DNA from: Sepioteuthis lessoniana
Taxonomy: Eukaryota; Mollusca; Cephalopoda; Myopsida; Loliginidae
Direction: 5' to 3'
NCBI GenBank assembly: GCA_963585895.1
Contig: OY757921.1
Location: 55,076,590 to 55,140,589, forward strand
DNA: 64,000 bases
The notes beneath the pieces are model-generated. The model did no database searches. It had not been told where the DNA came from and saw only the letters and a program-made list of their open reading frames with translations. The translations under genes were made by a program, and so were the position numbers. Positions within the stretch are counted from its first letter, which is position 1. The number at the start of each line of letters is the position of its first letter. This document shows positions 1 to 10,344 of this stretch, in pieces.

Positions 1-163
1 GAGGAGGGAGATTTCTGATGTGCCCTGTTAGGGGCCAGAAAGAAGACAAAACGAAGAGAAAGTAGGTGGAACAAATGTATTGAATAAATAGAATATATAT
101 AGAATAAGAGTGTTAGTACAGCAGATGGAAGTGTCCGTTCGAACTGTCAGGATGACTGCTAGG
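1..163. other. Unassigned AT-rich left edge
   Basis: No gene or recognisable repeat seen. A short TATA-rich stretch lies near 100. It leads directly into the tandem repeat that follows and may be part of the same element. Confidence 0.3.
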
Positions 164-806
164 AGAAAGTCGGTATTTGTCGTTCGTCCCACCGACCAGA
201 CGAGTGTGTCACAAGACCTATTTTAGGTGGGCCAGACACGCCCGGCGGCTCCAAAAATGCCTTGGGCTCCGTCGGCATTCCTCTAAAAAGAGGTCACCTG
301 AGCCTCGAGGATGCCGGTTTTGGCGTGCCCGACATAAATGCCAGCTTACCGGAATCCATGTCAGACAGCCTCGACCAACTGTCATCGGAACCAGAACACA
401 ACTGACCAGATCCTTTTACCAACCAACGCGGCCGACACAGGTATGTCCCAGCCCAGCGCTGGGAGAAGAGTCAGTATTTATCGTTCGTCCCACCAACCGG
501 ACAAGTGTGGCAAAATGCCTTTTTAGGTGGGTCTGAGTGCAAGGCCGTAGCCCAGACACGCACAGCAGCTCCAAAAATCCCTTGGGCCCCGTCGGTATTC
601 CCCTAAAAAGGGGCGCTTCAGGTATCAGGTGATAAACCTCTCCCGTCCAAGGAGGGATAGAGCCTGGGGGACAGTCACCAGAGGCTCAAGGATGCCAGTC
701 AAGGCGCTCCCCGATCGACTGCCAATGGAACCAAGACACACCCGACTAGATCCGTGTACCGACCAACGCGGGCGACAGAAGTGTGTCCCAGCCCAGCGAT
801 TCCCAG
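164..806. repeat. Two-copy tandem repeat, unit about 305-340 bp
   Basis: Two diverged copies, about 164-467 and 468-806, share blocks in the same order: a 'TCGTTCGTCCCACC' block, an 'AGGTGGG' block, 'GGCTCCAAAAATGCCTTGGG'-like text, an 'AAAAAGAGG/AAAAAGGGG' hairpin-like block, 'GAGGATGCC', 'CCAACGCGG' and 'GTCCCAGCCCAGCG'. The region is much more GC-rich than its surroundings. Open frames in it look accidental because they do not persist between copies. It joins LINE sequence near 906, so it could be the monomeric 5' UTR of an element or an independent tandem repeat. Confidence 0.6.
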
Positions 807-905
807 AGAGTGGTGCATACGCTCTACTCTGCTGGGAGAAAAGTCTCAGTGAGAGTAAAATAGGGTTAGTATTTATGAAGGAGAATAAGGAACTCATCGT
901 GTAAG

Positions 906-1207
906 TAGGTCACCATAACGAGTTCTTGCCAACATTGAGGACAGCGTGAATGCAATAATTCAGCAACTCGGAAAAAATACAATAAAGAGCAAAGAAAGAT
1001 TGATTACAGCAATAACAACAGAAATAACAAAAAGACAAGCAAGAATCATAAATTCTAAAAGAAAAAATCAGAAGAAAACAAATATTTGGATATTTCAAGC
1101 GACGAAGGAAACTGAACACGAAATGATCCATACATGGCTGGAAAGAAACATAAAGAGAAAAACTGAATCTCTGTTTCTAACAGCACAAAATAAGATCATT
1201 GGATTCA
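906..1207 (+). mobile_element. RLE-LINE fragment (C-terminal region), part 1
   Basis: Weak but repeated similarity to better copies in this window at 7620-7900 and 29085-29300. The frame from 946 gives 'YFKR/IFQATKE' and 'TWLERNIKRKTESLFLTAQN', which correspond to 'TWLRKGNLKKETESFLVAALN' at about 7800. This is the region just before the CCHC and endonuclease-like tail of the LINE. The copy is interrupted at 1208 by a mariner and resumes near 2396. Several frame breaks. Confidence 0.55.
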
Positions 1208-2395
1208 GTCATAAATAATTTTCGTTTTAATAAAATATAATTTATTCATGAATTATTCAACAATGAATTAATTTCAATCAATATTATATTCACCATTATT
1301 TTGAATCACCTCCTTAGGTAGCTTGTTGATTTCTCTGGTTCGAGACTCAACAAGTTTTCCACAAACGTTTTCACCTGATCTTCTTGAAAAAATATTTTGT
1401 CATTCACAGCATTTTTTAGAGAAGGAAAAAGATGGAAATTACTTGATGCAAGGTCTGGTGTATTCACTAGACTTTTTTGATGGATGGGGTAGAACAGACC
1501 AGCCTGTTAAGATTGCAAATATTTTTTTGTGTGTGATTCTTGCTGAATGTAGCTTGGCATTATCATTAGAAGGACAACGTTTCTTCTATTGGCGAGCGCG
1601 AAATATTTTTTTAGATTTTCATGCGCATGATGCAACTGTTGAAAGTATAAATCTGCATTGAGTCTGATTATAGGTTAAAAGCTCAAAATAAATAAAGATC
1701 CCACATACACACTTTTCTTCCGCGAAGCTCTGACTTTATGGTAGGTTGCCTAGATACCTTCTTGCGTTGAATATTGTCAGAAAAGACACATTTTTGGTCA
1801 TTTGTAATGATATTTTTATGAAATGGTCAAGTCTCTGCATTTAAAGAATTGTCACAATGAATATGTGATCGTTATTCTTCTCACTAAAAGTATGAGGAAC
1901 CTAAGTTTGCTCACTTTTTCTATCTTTTTCAGATGATGGTAGATTGTGGAGTGGGACGCGTTGAGGTCAAATACTAATTCTCAAGTAATTTTGCTTGAAT
2001 TCTACCAAATCTATTTAAGCCTCTTGATCAAGATCTGATGATCGTCCCGGTATAAGTTCAACACTCAGAGACGTATCACCAGAACGAAACTTTAATAACC
2101 AGTTTCGGACTTGACCGTTAGTAATGACTCTTAGGCTATAAACACTGCAAGTTTGTTTGCTGCAGCGGTTTTGTAAACTCTCACAAAATTACATGTCGAA
2201 CATGCATTTTCAGTTCTTCCATTTTTGAAGCATGAGATCATAGATTAAATTATGATGCACAATTTTTCACTTCTGAAATAAAAATGACCGATGAAAGCAC
2301 TCTTTAGTCCGGTAATTTCCGGTGGCGTTTGAAACAATAGAAGTTTGAAATATGTAGTTACAACTTGCTTTTAAAAAACGGAAATTATTTATGAC
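1208..2395 (-). mobile_element. Degenerate mariner transposon inserted in the RLE-LINE
   Basis: About 1.19 kb, the usual mariner length. Both ends carry the inverted motif 'GTCATAAATAATTTYCGTTTT' (1208-1228, and its reverse complement ending at 2395). Between them the minus strand shows decayed mariner transposase: a paired helix-turn-helix-like part near 1990-1900, 'VSKLRFLILLVRRITI' near 1900, 'NAKLHSARITHKKIFAILTG' near 1540 and 'FSLKNAVNDKIFFQEDQVK' near 1400. Numerous stops and frame changes make it inactive. LINE sequence matches on both sides once this segment is removed. Confidence 0.75.
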
Positions 2396-2975
2396 TTCGA
2401 CCCTAGAGTTAAATCAAAGCTAAAATTGATGATACGCTTGTGTAAGCAATATGGAGATTGAGATAAAACTCTAAATCATTTATTAAGTGAATGCAGAGAA
2501 CAGACATAAGAGACGATATGACAGGATGGAGAAGGTAATCCACTGGAAATTGTTTAAGAGATTAGAATTCCACCAAATGGCATAAAAAGATCTTTTGGAT
2601 TTTGAGATACGAACAGATAATCCAATCTCGACTAGCCCAGATTTAGGGTGGGGGTCACAAAAAAGTGAATTTGTCAATATGTGGATTTCCCACAGAGTAA
2701 AAGGAAGAAAAGCGAAAAATTGGAGAACTACTCGAATACTGCCAGAGAACATAAAATATTATGGAGCAACCCTCGGAACAGTCTGCAAGAATCTGGAAAA
2801 GGTTCTGTGAGAACTAAAGATCGAAGGAAGAATCTAAACTATCAAAATCATCAAGTCCATAACACTCTTAAAATCAGTTAAAATAGATTCCAGGAGATTT
2901 AAGGAGACTTGGAAACCACTAGTTGAAACAAGTGTAAAAAACTTACTTGAAAATGATAAAGAAGAAGAAGAAATG
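2396..2975 (+). mobile_element. RLE-LINE fragment, 3' end with GAA-type tail
   Basis: Continues the copy broken at 1207. Translated pieces match the family's CCHC region ('NHLLSECREQT') and the following 'MEKVIHWKLFKRLEF' and 'DFEIRTDN' blocks seen intact at 29330-29600. The 3' end runs into 'GAAGAAGAAGAAG' at about 2957-2970, the same type of tail as the copy ending at 29962. Broken by several frame changes. Confidence 0.6.
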
Positions 2976-4470
2976 TTGATGGTGGTGGTAAAATATAAAC
3001 AACTGCAACGATGAGATGCGTATCGACCCTTGAAAATGACTAAAACTTCAAGAAAAATTGTCTAGGCGGACAGTTCCTCTGCTAATAAGAGCAGTCAAAG
3101 GCTAGGAACACAAAAAAGGGGAGCTTTGTTGATTGCAGACATCAGACCAAATTCTGAACTGTTAATTAAACTGGAAAAAATTCAAAAACACCAGATTGAC
3201 AACAGGTGCAAAACGTTCCAGGCATCAGACAAAGATATATGACATATATTGACTTTCTGTTTGATATCGGCGCCTATGAATATCCATGAAGACACAACCA
3301 ATTGCCAGGCTTTTCGAACCGGGTATGTGCAAAACCAGTTGGCCTGAAAGTATGCCTGAATACGAATCATATCTAACTACTGGCATAATTAACGCAATAA
3401 AAATATGAGATGTGTATAAGCCAGTGGCGAACCGTAGTCGTGGTCACAGGGTGATACTAACGAGTTGAACCAACTTTTCTGGCATAAATATTACTTAAAG
3501 ATTTATCTCGCCATTTATCTTCATAGAAAAATATATTTTTTACATCGAAATGATATCTTATGAATATTTCCAAAAATGAAAAAATGAGGGAGTTGATTGA
3601 TTTTTTAAATATTTCTTGTAAATTCTATTTAAATACCACTTACATGAATGAATTTATTTCAGTCTTTAGTTTAATATTTTTTAGTTTTTCATATTTTTAC
3701 GGTCAGAAAGTCTTACTTATTCTAATTCAAAAGAGTCATGAATCAACCAGATTCTACACTCTGATATTAAGTACAAAAGCGTAACACTCGTACAAACAAA
3801 CAATTATAAGGCTGGTAAATATTCATTATAGTCTTGTTGTATTAAGAAAAATGCTTGCATTTTGATTTTATTTTTGGTTTTCTTTGTAAATTCTGTTCTC
3901 TTTTTTTTTCATAAGGTAGTTAAATGTAAATTTAATATATTTAGAAAATGATTAGCATCCGTAATTAGGAGTTGAATCGACAGTGTCGTTTATGAAATGT
4001 TTTAGAAAGTCACGCAACAAACTTTATAACTTTATTAAAAAAAAAAGAAAAAACACACAACCCCTAGATGGAACTTTCACCCTAGATTTGACAAAATTGC
4101 CCATAAAAGAAAGCAAAGAAAAAACTGAGCTGTATTATCCGTAATTTTCGAAAAGATGATAAAGTTTGTAAATATAATTAAGTCTTGCTTTATTATGAAA
4201 ATTGCGTTATTTTGATTTTATTTTTGGTTTTCTTTACAAACTTTGTACTGTTTGTCTTTCAATACATCAGGTAGTTAATGTAAATAAAATATATTTACAA
4301 GTTCATTTGAATCCATAAATGACCAATGAAGGAGTTGTCAGAATGAAAGGGGAGAAAAATACAAGAATATAATTATTCAAGTGGCTAAAAAGATCCGAAT
4401 GGTCTTCTTTTAAAAAGCAGACAGATTTATGATGCAGAAATATTGTTGCATACATATATATATACTAGAT
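2976..4470. other. AT-rich intergenic DNA with a direct-repeat pair
   Basis: No coding gene seen. Two direct repeats of about 125 bp (about 3826-3955 and 4180-4303) share 'TTGATTTTATTTTTGGTTTT' and 'AGGTAGTTAA...ATATATTTA', offset by about 355 bp. The rest is unassigned. Confidence 0.5.
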
Positions 4471-5167
4471 ACATACCGACGCAATGATAACAGACGCATT
4501 ACAAACGACGCAAGAAGACTTCTTTAGAAAAATATTCACCTCTCACTTTATTGCAAGGGTTCGAAAGGGTTGTTCAAGGTTTGCATGTGGGAGGGTGCTG
4601 GAGACCGAACATAAACTTCATATTTTGACCCCACTGTTATGACCGTCACGTTGTGTCTTTCTTGTTCTCTTAGATGCTCAGCCAGAGGTCTTGGGGTCCA
4701 CTCCATCGGGGCTTTTCCGAGGGTCCCCTCGGTCGGGTGTGGCCTTCCCTGCCACATCTGGTCTCTACTGTCTAGAATTCTACTGGCAACTGCATCGGGG
4801 GTTTTCCGAGTGCCCCCTCGGTCGGAGTGGCCTTCCTTACCACATCTGGTCTCTACTGTCTAGAATTCTACTGGCAACTGCACTGGGACCCAAACTCAAC
4901 TGAGTTAAATAATAATTCCACACCCACACGATCACCTACTGGATCTTTGAATCGGATGTTTAATCGTCATCAAGCGGAAATAACTGTCATGCAGTTCAGA
5001 GGTTACTCTCTTCCGGTGCATGACTGTAATGGCACAATGGGACCTTCACCTTGTCCAATATCATAAGCCTTAATCCGCCCACGCGATCTCTTTTGATTAC
5101 TGGCCGTTGGAATGTGTCACTTCCTTCCGGTGTATTTTTGGGCCGGGTCGAAGGTCAAAATATAACA
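4471..5167 (-). mobile_element. LTR-like repeat, copy 1 (fossil)
   Basis: Homologous along its length to 19270-19734. Read on the minus strand it begins 'TGTTATATTTTGACC' and ends after an AATAAA-type polyadenylation signal followed by 'GTGAGAGGT', as an LTR would. It contains an internal direct repeat of about 105 bp (about 4712-4880, 'CTCTACTGTCTAGAATTCTA' twice). The element family is not determined. No intact coding sequence is attached. Confidence 0.5.
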
Positions 5168-5599
5168 ATATCCCCAAATAGCCCGGGATTTAGTTATACT
5201 AAAAAAGTAGTTATACCAAAAAAAGTAGCCCCACTGTGGACTTTAACTAAGTTAAAACTATATGAAGTTCCATATTTTCCTTTTCCTTTACTTTTTTTAC
5301 GTGACCCGTTTAAGAGTTTTATTGCTATAACAGAACTTGGATATATCTGTGTCAGGCGCCCAGATAATTAACAATTTCTGGGTCTGGTATTGCCATCCAT
5401 GAAAATCATTACAAATCAAAAGATAATTTAACATGGGGCCCAAACAAGTCTGTGTGTCATAATCAGCAGGTGCCCCTTGGATAGCCAACACGGGGGATCC
5501 GATTTGGCATCCTGCAAATGTTGACTGCTCTTTTTCCAGGTAAATAAACGACGACCTAAGCAAACTCTCAAATTAGTGACATTAACGTAGAAAATAGAC
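5168..5599. other. Unassigned sequence between an LTR-like repeat and an RLE-LINE
   Basis: No recognisable gene. Possibly internal sequence of the neighbouring LTR element. Short open frames on both strands here show no family signature. Confidence 0.3.
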
Positions 5600-6382
5600 A
5601 AGGGAAGCACTTCAAAACTATTTTAGAAGCAACTCTACGCAAAAGGGGTATAGAAAATGAATGATAGACGTCTGAAAAAACTCGCTGACCAAGCTAGGAT
5701 GATAATAAAGCAAGGTTGGTTTTCCGATGAAAAATTTTAGAAATACAACAAAAAAATAAATAGGAAATCATCTCAACGATACCCAAATATAGTCACCGAG
5801 ACGCTAAATACAGAAAAACAATTGCTCTCCAACCGAATAAAGTCGCCAAGTTATAGTATCAAAACAGTACACACCTAAACACAACAGAAGAAACACTAAG
5901 ACAAAAAGAAAAAAGGAATGTAGAGATTTTGAAGAGAATTGTGTCTAAAAAAACTCAGGAACTCAGACTGGAAAACCATCAAGGTAGAAACTGAAAAAAT
6001 AAACGAATTATTAACAAATATCTCAACGAATAATATTTCGGAATTAAACAAACTAATCTATGCTGGAGCGAAATTAGTCAGTGAAAAAATTCAGGGTCCC
6101 ATAAATAACACGAACAGAAATTCGTAACTGGATGAAAAATTAGACTGGAAACACAAATAAGAAATCTGAGAGGACAGGCAAAAATACAAAGACAGAGAAA
6201 AAATCCGAGAATATGTTGGAACAAAAAGAGCAAAACAACACAATTAGAAACATAATACAACTCGAAGAGATAACTCAGAAGGTACTGGCGAAATAAGGAA
6301 GACTAAAGAAATACAGACATAAGTTCAAGCAATACAAACAAAGCAGGACATTCCAAAACAACGATAGAAAATTCTACCAGCA
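5600..6382 (+). mobile_element. RLE-LINE fragment, N-terminal/middle region
   Basis: Reads 'QGWFSDEKF', 'QRYPNIVTETLNTEKQLLS', 'INELLTNISTNNISELNKLI', 'QIRNLRGQAKIQRQRKN' and 'TFQNNDRKFYQQ' in order along the plus strand, with some frame changes. These blocks precede the reverse transcriptase in this family of LINEs as I remember it. The copy stops abruptly at about 6382 at the junction with an LTR-element fossil, and later parts appear from about 7262, with most of the RT missing. Confidence 0.6.
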
Positions 6383-7261
6383 GCTGCAGCTCAATTGAAA
6401 TGGCATTAGGGAAACCTGTGACGAAAGCCAGCTTCGTGAACCTCTCCATTCCAGCTCCCTCGAACCCAGTCAATCCAGCTAACTGCCTGATTTTGTCGGC
6501 ATATACGTCGACACGTTCACCAGCCCAACTAACCATGGTCAATTTTCTGTATGCCGTGAACGCACCGTCCGTAAATGCTTCCTTAAGCAGGGCCTCGATC
6601 AGGCTGATGTCCTTCTGGTCCTCCTCCTTCATTTCGATATAGAGAGTCAGAGCATCCCCCTCCAGGCACAATTGCAGCAAGCTGGCGACGTCATCTATGT
6701 GCTGAAGTCTGGCCACTAGCCTGACACTTTTTAACCACGCCACCACGTCACCCTCGCCGGAAAATGGCTGTAAAATGTCGTTGCCAAGGCGAACCTTTGT
6801 CATTGTGCCGAAATAGCTTGTAGTTATTGGTTGTTGAATCAAAATCAATTACTAGACAGTCATGACTAGTAAGCAATTGTACAACGGAAGGAAATGGATT
6901 CCGTGATTTGTTTTCCCTACTGTTATATCCTCTGACAATTGGGTAGCCTCAGTTGACTAAAAATAACAACACACGCGCCTAGCAGCCCTTCCTCAGTATA
7001 TATCTGGTAAACTCGCTCGCTCTGTCAGTCAAAAAAGCAGTCCGCGAAGAACAACAACCCCCTCCTCCTGCTGCTGGTATGCTCTTTTATGCCAGTTCCG
7101 GCATAAAGAAATTTACATGCGCGGTAGATTTCTTTTCGCGAGACACGAGATCGGCCCACTATAACTTCTACCTCCAGAAGTGAGCATATTCTTTACTGCT
7201 TGACACGCAAGGCATAGTCTTACGCGCTTTGATCCAGGAGGTAAGTTTCCTCTCTCGCTAC
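6383..7261 (-). mobile_element. LTR retroelement fossil: gag-like ORF plus LTR-like leader
   Basis: The minus-strand frame 6848-6383 encodes a gag-like capsid domain ('LQPFSGEGDVVAWLK', 'EGDALTLYIEMKEEDQ', 'AFTDGAFTAYRKLTM', 'LAGLTGFEGAGMERFTKLA'), a type I associate with Ty3/gypsy-like elements of invertebrates. Upstream on the same strand (6850-7261) is a leader/LTR-like region with a TATA-like box. It is a truncated fossil: pol and a second LTR are absent here. It lies inside an RLE-LINE copy. Confidence 0.6.
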
Positions 7262-8086
7262 AAACAAAAATACAAAAGCAAGAAAAAATCAGAATGGTCG
7301 GAGATAAGGAAACTTACAAATACTTGAAAATATTGGAAGCGGACACTATCAAACAAGGGGAGATTAAAGAAAAAATTACAAAAGAGTATCTCAGGAGAAC
7401 GCAGAAACTACTTGAAACCAAACTATAAAGCAGAAATCTCATTAAAAAGATAAACGTCTAAGATGTGCCTCTTGTAAGATACTCATTCTTAAAATGGATG
7501 AGAGAACAACTGCAATAAATGGACCAGAAAACAAGAAAACTCATGACGACGCATTTTTGGTTTTACATCCTAGAGATGACATACACATGTGTCAAGAAAA
7601 GGAGAAAGAGAACTTTCCAGCACTGAAGACAGCGTGGATGTATCGATACTCGAGGAAGAATTGATGAAGGCTGATTACAGCGAACAGAAACAATGTAGAC
7701 AACACAAGCATCAACAGAACAAAAATAATCAGAAAACAAAAATGGGAAGAAAGACAACAGTATAAATATTTCAAGCGACTAACACACAAAATATCATGCG
7801 AAGAAACTTGGACATAACTATGAAAGGGGAAACCTTAAGAAAGAAACTGAATCTTTTCTGGTAGCAGCACTAAACAATACCGTAAAAACTATATCAAAAT
7901 AAAAATAGATAAGACGCAACAAAATATCAAATGAAGATTATGTGGCGATAGAGATAAAACGATCAATCACATAATAAGTGAATGCAGTAGATGAGCACAA
8001 AAAGAGCATAAAACTAGATATGACTGAGTGAGGAAGGTGATTCACTAAGAAGTTTAAATTTGACCTTATGAACACATGGTACGTGG
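7262..8086 (+). mobile_element. RLE-LINE fragment, post-RT and C-terminal region
   Basis: Starts near 'YKYLKILEADTIKQGEIKEK', the block just after the RT in the better copy at 9650-9500, and continues through 'YFKRLTHK', 'KKETESFLVAALNN', the CCHC motif region and 'GKVIH' to the 'TWY' block, where a mariner interrupts it at 8086. Several stops and frame changes. Same copy as 5600-6382. Confidence 0.6.
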
Positions 8087-8762
8087 TGCCTTCAATAAGT
8101 TTCCAGACTTTTTTTGTAAAAGCATTTAAAATTGTCGTAGACTCTTGAAAATTCAGTATGTTATTGCTATACATCTTATGAGATGACTGATCAATTTTTA
8201 TGATTTCAGTCTAATTGTCACAGCTGGTGAATTTCAAAAATGCAATCTGGACGTGAGGACACTTTAGAAGAACGATATGCAATAAAATTCTGTTTTAAAC
8301 TTGGAAAAAATACCTCAGAAATATATGGAATTCTTCAGACTGCTTTTCGACCATTTTGTATGAATCGAGCATCAGTGGCATAAGAGATTCAAGGAAGGCA
8401 GGGAGTCTGTGAGGAATGATGATAGGTGTGGAAGTCAATACACCAGAGGTTTAGGGTTACTATGTTGAGGTTTTGAGGGAGTTCAATGAAGAAACTCCGT
8501 CAGAAGAGGCCAGCACTCTTCAAATCGGGTCAGTGGCATTTGCAGCAGGACAATGCACCAGTCCACAACTCCATCCTTGTCACAGACTATTTGAGCAAGA
8601 TGGGCATCAAGACAGTTCCTCACCCTCCTTATAGTCCAGACCTTGCTCCCTGTGACTTTTGGTTATTCCCTAAGCTCACAGGCTGTCGTTATGAGACAAC
8701 TGAGGAGATGAAAGAGACTGTGGCGAAGGTCATCCTCACACCCTCACAAAATTCATCTTCCT
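8087..8762 (+). mobile_element. Internally deleted mariner, transposase remnants
   Basis: The left end 'TGGTGCCTTCAATAAGTTTC' (8090-8109) is TIR-like and abuts a TA within the LINE. A start at 8240 gives 'MQSGREDTLEERYAIKFCFK', a mariner N-terminus. After a large internal deletion the frame 8486-8764 gives 'WHLQQDNAPVHNSILVTDYL' and 'PHPPYSPDLAPCDFWLFPKL', with the second and third acidic positions of the DD34D triad region. The C-terminal end and right TIR are missing. Non-functional. Confidence 0.75.
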
Positions 8763-8880
8763 AATTCTAGTTGATCGCAATTTACTCGGATCGTAAAAAC
8801 AGTTCACTTCGCAAACAAGATTCAAGAAAGTTTGATGTTTTTCTAGTTTGAGTTTTTTTTTAAGTGGATGCATAAATAAC
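8763..8880. other. Short unassigned spacer
   Basis: No recognised motif; a T-rich run lies near 8850. Confidence 0.3.
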
Positions 8881-9245
8881 AACTAGAATACACATCACTA
8901 AAAGCCAAACCAAAAAATAGGGAAAGAAGCACAATCTGGTTTAACCCACCCTATAGCGAAAACATAATAACTAATATTCCTAAAAATTTCATAAAAATTT
9001 CAATAAACAAAGCATCTGGGCCCAATTTTTAAAAAAACTTAAAATCAGCTACAGACGCACAGAAAAAAGATAGCCCAAGTTATAAAAAAACACACTACAT
9101 AAAATTGAAAACAACAACAAATCAAAAACTAACAACCAGTGCATTTGCAGGGACAAATCAACGTGTCTCCTTCAGGGAAACTGTCTAAAAGATGTGGTAT
9201 ACAAGGTCACGGTAAGGACAAGCAATTCAATAAATCACTACATAG
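8881..9245 (+). mobile_element. Penelope-like element fragment with GIY-YIG endonuclease remnant
   Basis: Pieces in more than one frame read 'IWFNPPYSENIITNI', a Cys/His block equivalent to 'CICRDKSTCLLQGNCLKD' and 'VVYKVTVRTSNSINHYIG', which resembles the start of a GIY-YIG nuclease (Y...YIG). I recall this order from Penelope-like elements of invertebrates. The fragment stops at 9245 where an RLE-LINE in the opposite direction begins. Broken by frame changes. Confidence 0.5.
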
Positions 9246-10077
9246 GCGCTTTTCTATGTAGTCTTCGAGTCGCTGCATTTATGCGTCCACGCTGTCTTCA
9301 ATGCTGGCAAGTCCTCTTCCTACCTCTCTTCTTGACACATATAGTCTATCAACGTCATCTCTTGGATGCAATGCCTTGTGCAAGGTCATTAGTTTTCTTA
9401 TTCTCAGCTCCAAGTTCTTCTCAGGTTCACTTCAGGAATGGTCTTGAGTATCTTACAAGGGGCAAAGCCCAGCTATTTATCCCTTTAACAAGGTTCCCGC
9501 TATAGAGGTTTGTCTCGAGTAATGTTCTGGCTCTTCCGAGATACTCTTTTTAATTCTTTCTTTCATTTCCACTCGTTTGATGGTATCAGCTTCCAATATC
9601 CCCAAGTATTTGTACATTTCCTTTTCTCCGAGCGTTCTGATTACTTGATTCAGTAGTGCGACTTTTTCCGTCATGTGTCGTTTGCCGCTTTTCATTGCTA
9701 GCATGGGGCATTTTTCAATGCCAAATTCCATTCCTATAGCTTGACTGTATATTCTCACAGTTTGTTTTAGGGTTTCCATTTCTTTTTCGTTTTTGGCAAA
9801 AAGTTTGATGCCATCCATGTACATTAAGTGGTTGATCTTTTCCTGCGATTTACTGAGTTTATATCCGGCTGCGTATTTCCTAAGGATGTAGTTGAGTAGC
9901 ATCATGGCTATCACAAATAGTAATGGTGATAGTGACTCTCCTTGGAATATACCTCTTTGTATCTTTACCTCTGCTAAGCTTTGTCCTGCTGTCAATTCCA
10001 CTTTCCAGATTTGCATGGTCTTCTCGATAGACTGTACGATTTGGTCGGGTATTTTGTACATTTTGAGACAGTTTATC
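9246..10077 (-). mobile_element. RLE-LINE reverse transcriptase fragment
   Basis: The minus frame 10112-9477 is the best RT piece of this family here: 'VKIQRGIFQGESLSPLLFVI' (motif with QG..LSP), 'INHLMYMDGIKLFAKNEKE' (a degenerate 'YMDD' box as YMDG), 'IGMEFGIEKCPMLAMKSGK' and 'YKYLGILEADTIK'. Further along the minus strand (9480-9270) the post-RT block with 'RPFLK', 'ALASKR' and 'GRGLASIEDSVDA'-like text follows. The catalytic box has lost its second Asp, so it would not be active. It begins immediately after the (AAT)n tail of another copy. Confidence 0.75.
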
Positions 10078-10344
10078 ATTATTATTATTATTATTATTTG
10101 CAAGTTTTTCACACCAGCGTTAGCTGATGGTCTTTCACTAGAGTCTGAGTGATAGCAATTCTTCTCAAGTCTCCTGGGCTATTTTCAGAATTCTGACGAT
10201 TTTACCAATGCTGTAGTTTGGATAGTCTCGGTTCATCCTCCGATTTTCAACTCTTCCAGGCTTCTTGCGTACCCAAGCGTACCAATTACAATGGGTATCA
10301 TCATCACCTTCATGTTCCATAGCTTTTTTTAGATCTCTGGGAAA
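10078..10344 (-). mobile_element. RLE-LINE 3' end with (AAT)n tail
   Basis: The minus strand reads through the last codons of the family ('DLKKAMEHEGDDDTHCNW' is a shifted frame of the 'ELKKLWNM' block, then the 'ARILR'-like block), then 'CTAGTGAAAGACCATCAGCT' and an (AAT)n run at 10078-10100. The same 3' text occurs at 29883-29940. The tail abuts the 5'-truncated RT fragment at 9246-10077 in the same direction. Confidence 0.6.

Noticed and set aside
625-904. Overlapping ORFs on both strands in the 5' tandem repeat
   Set aside because: Neither frame is kept in the other repeat copy.
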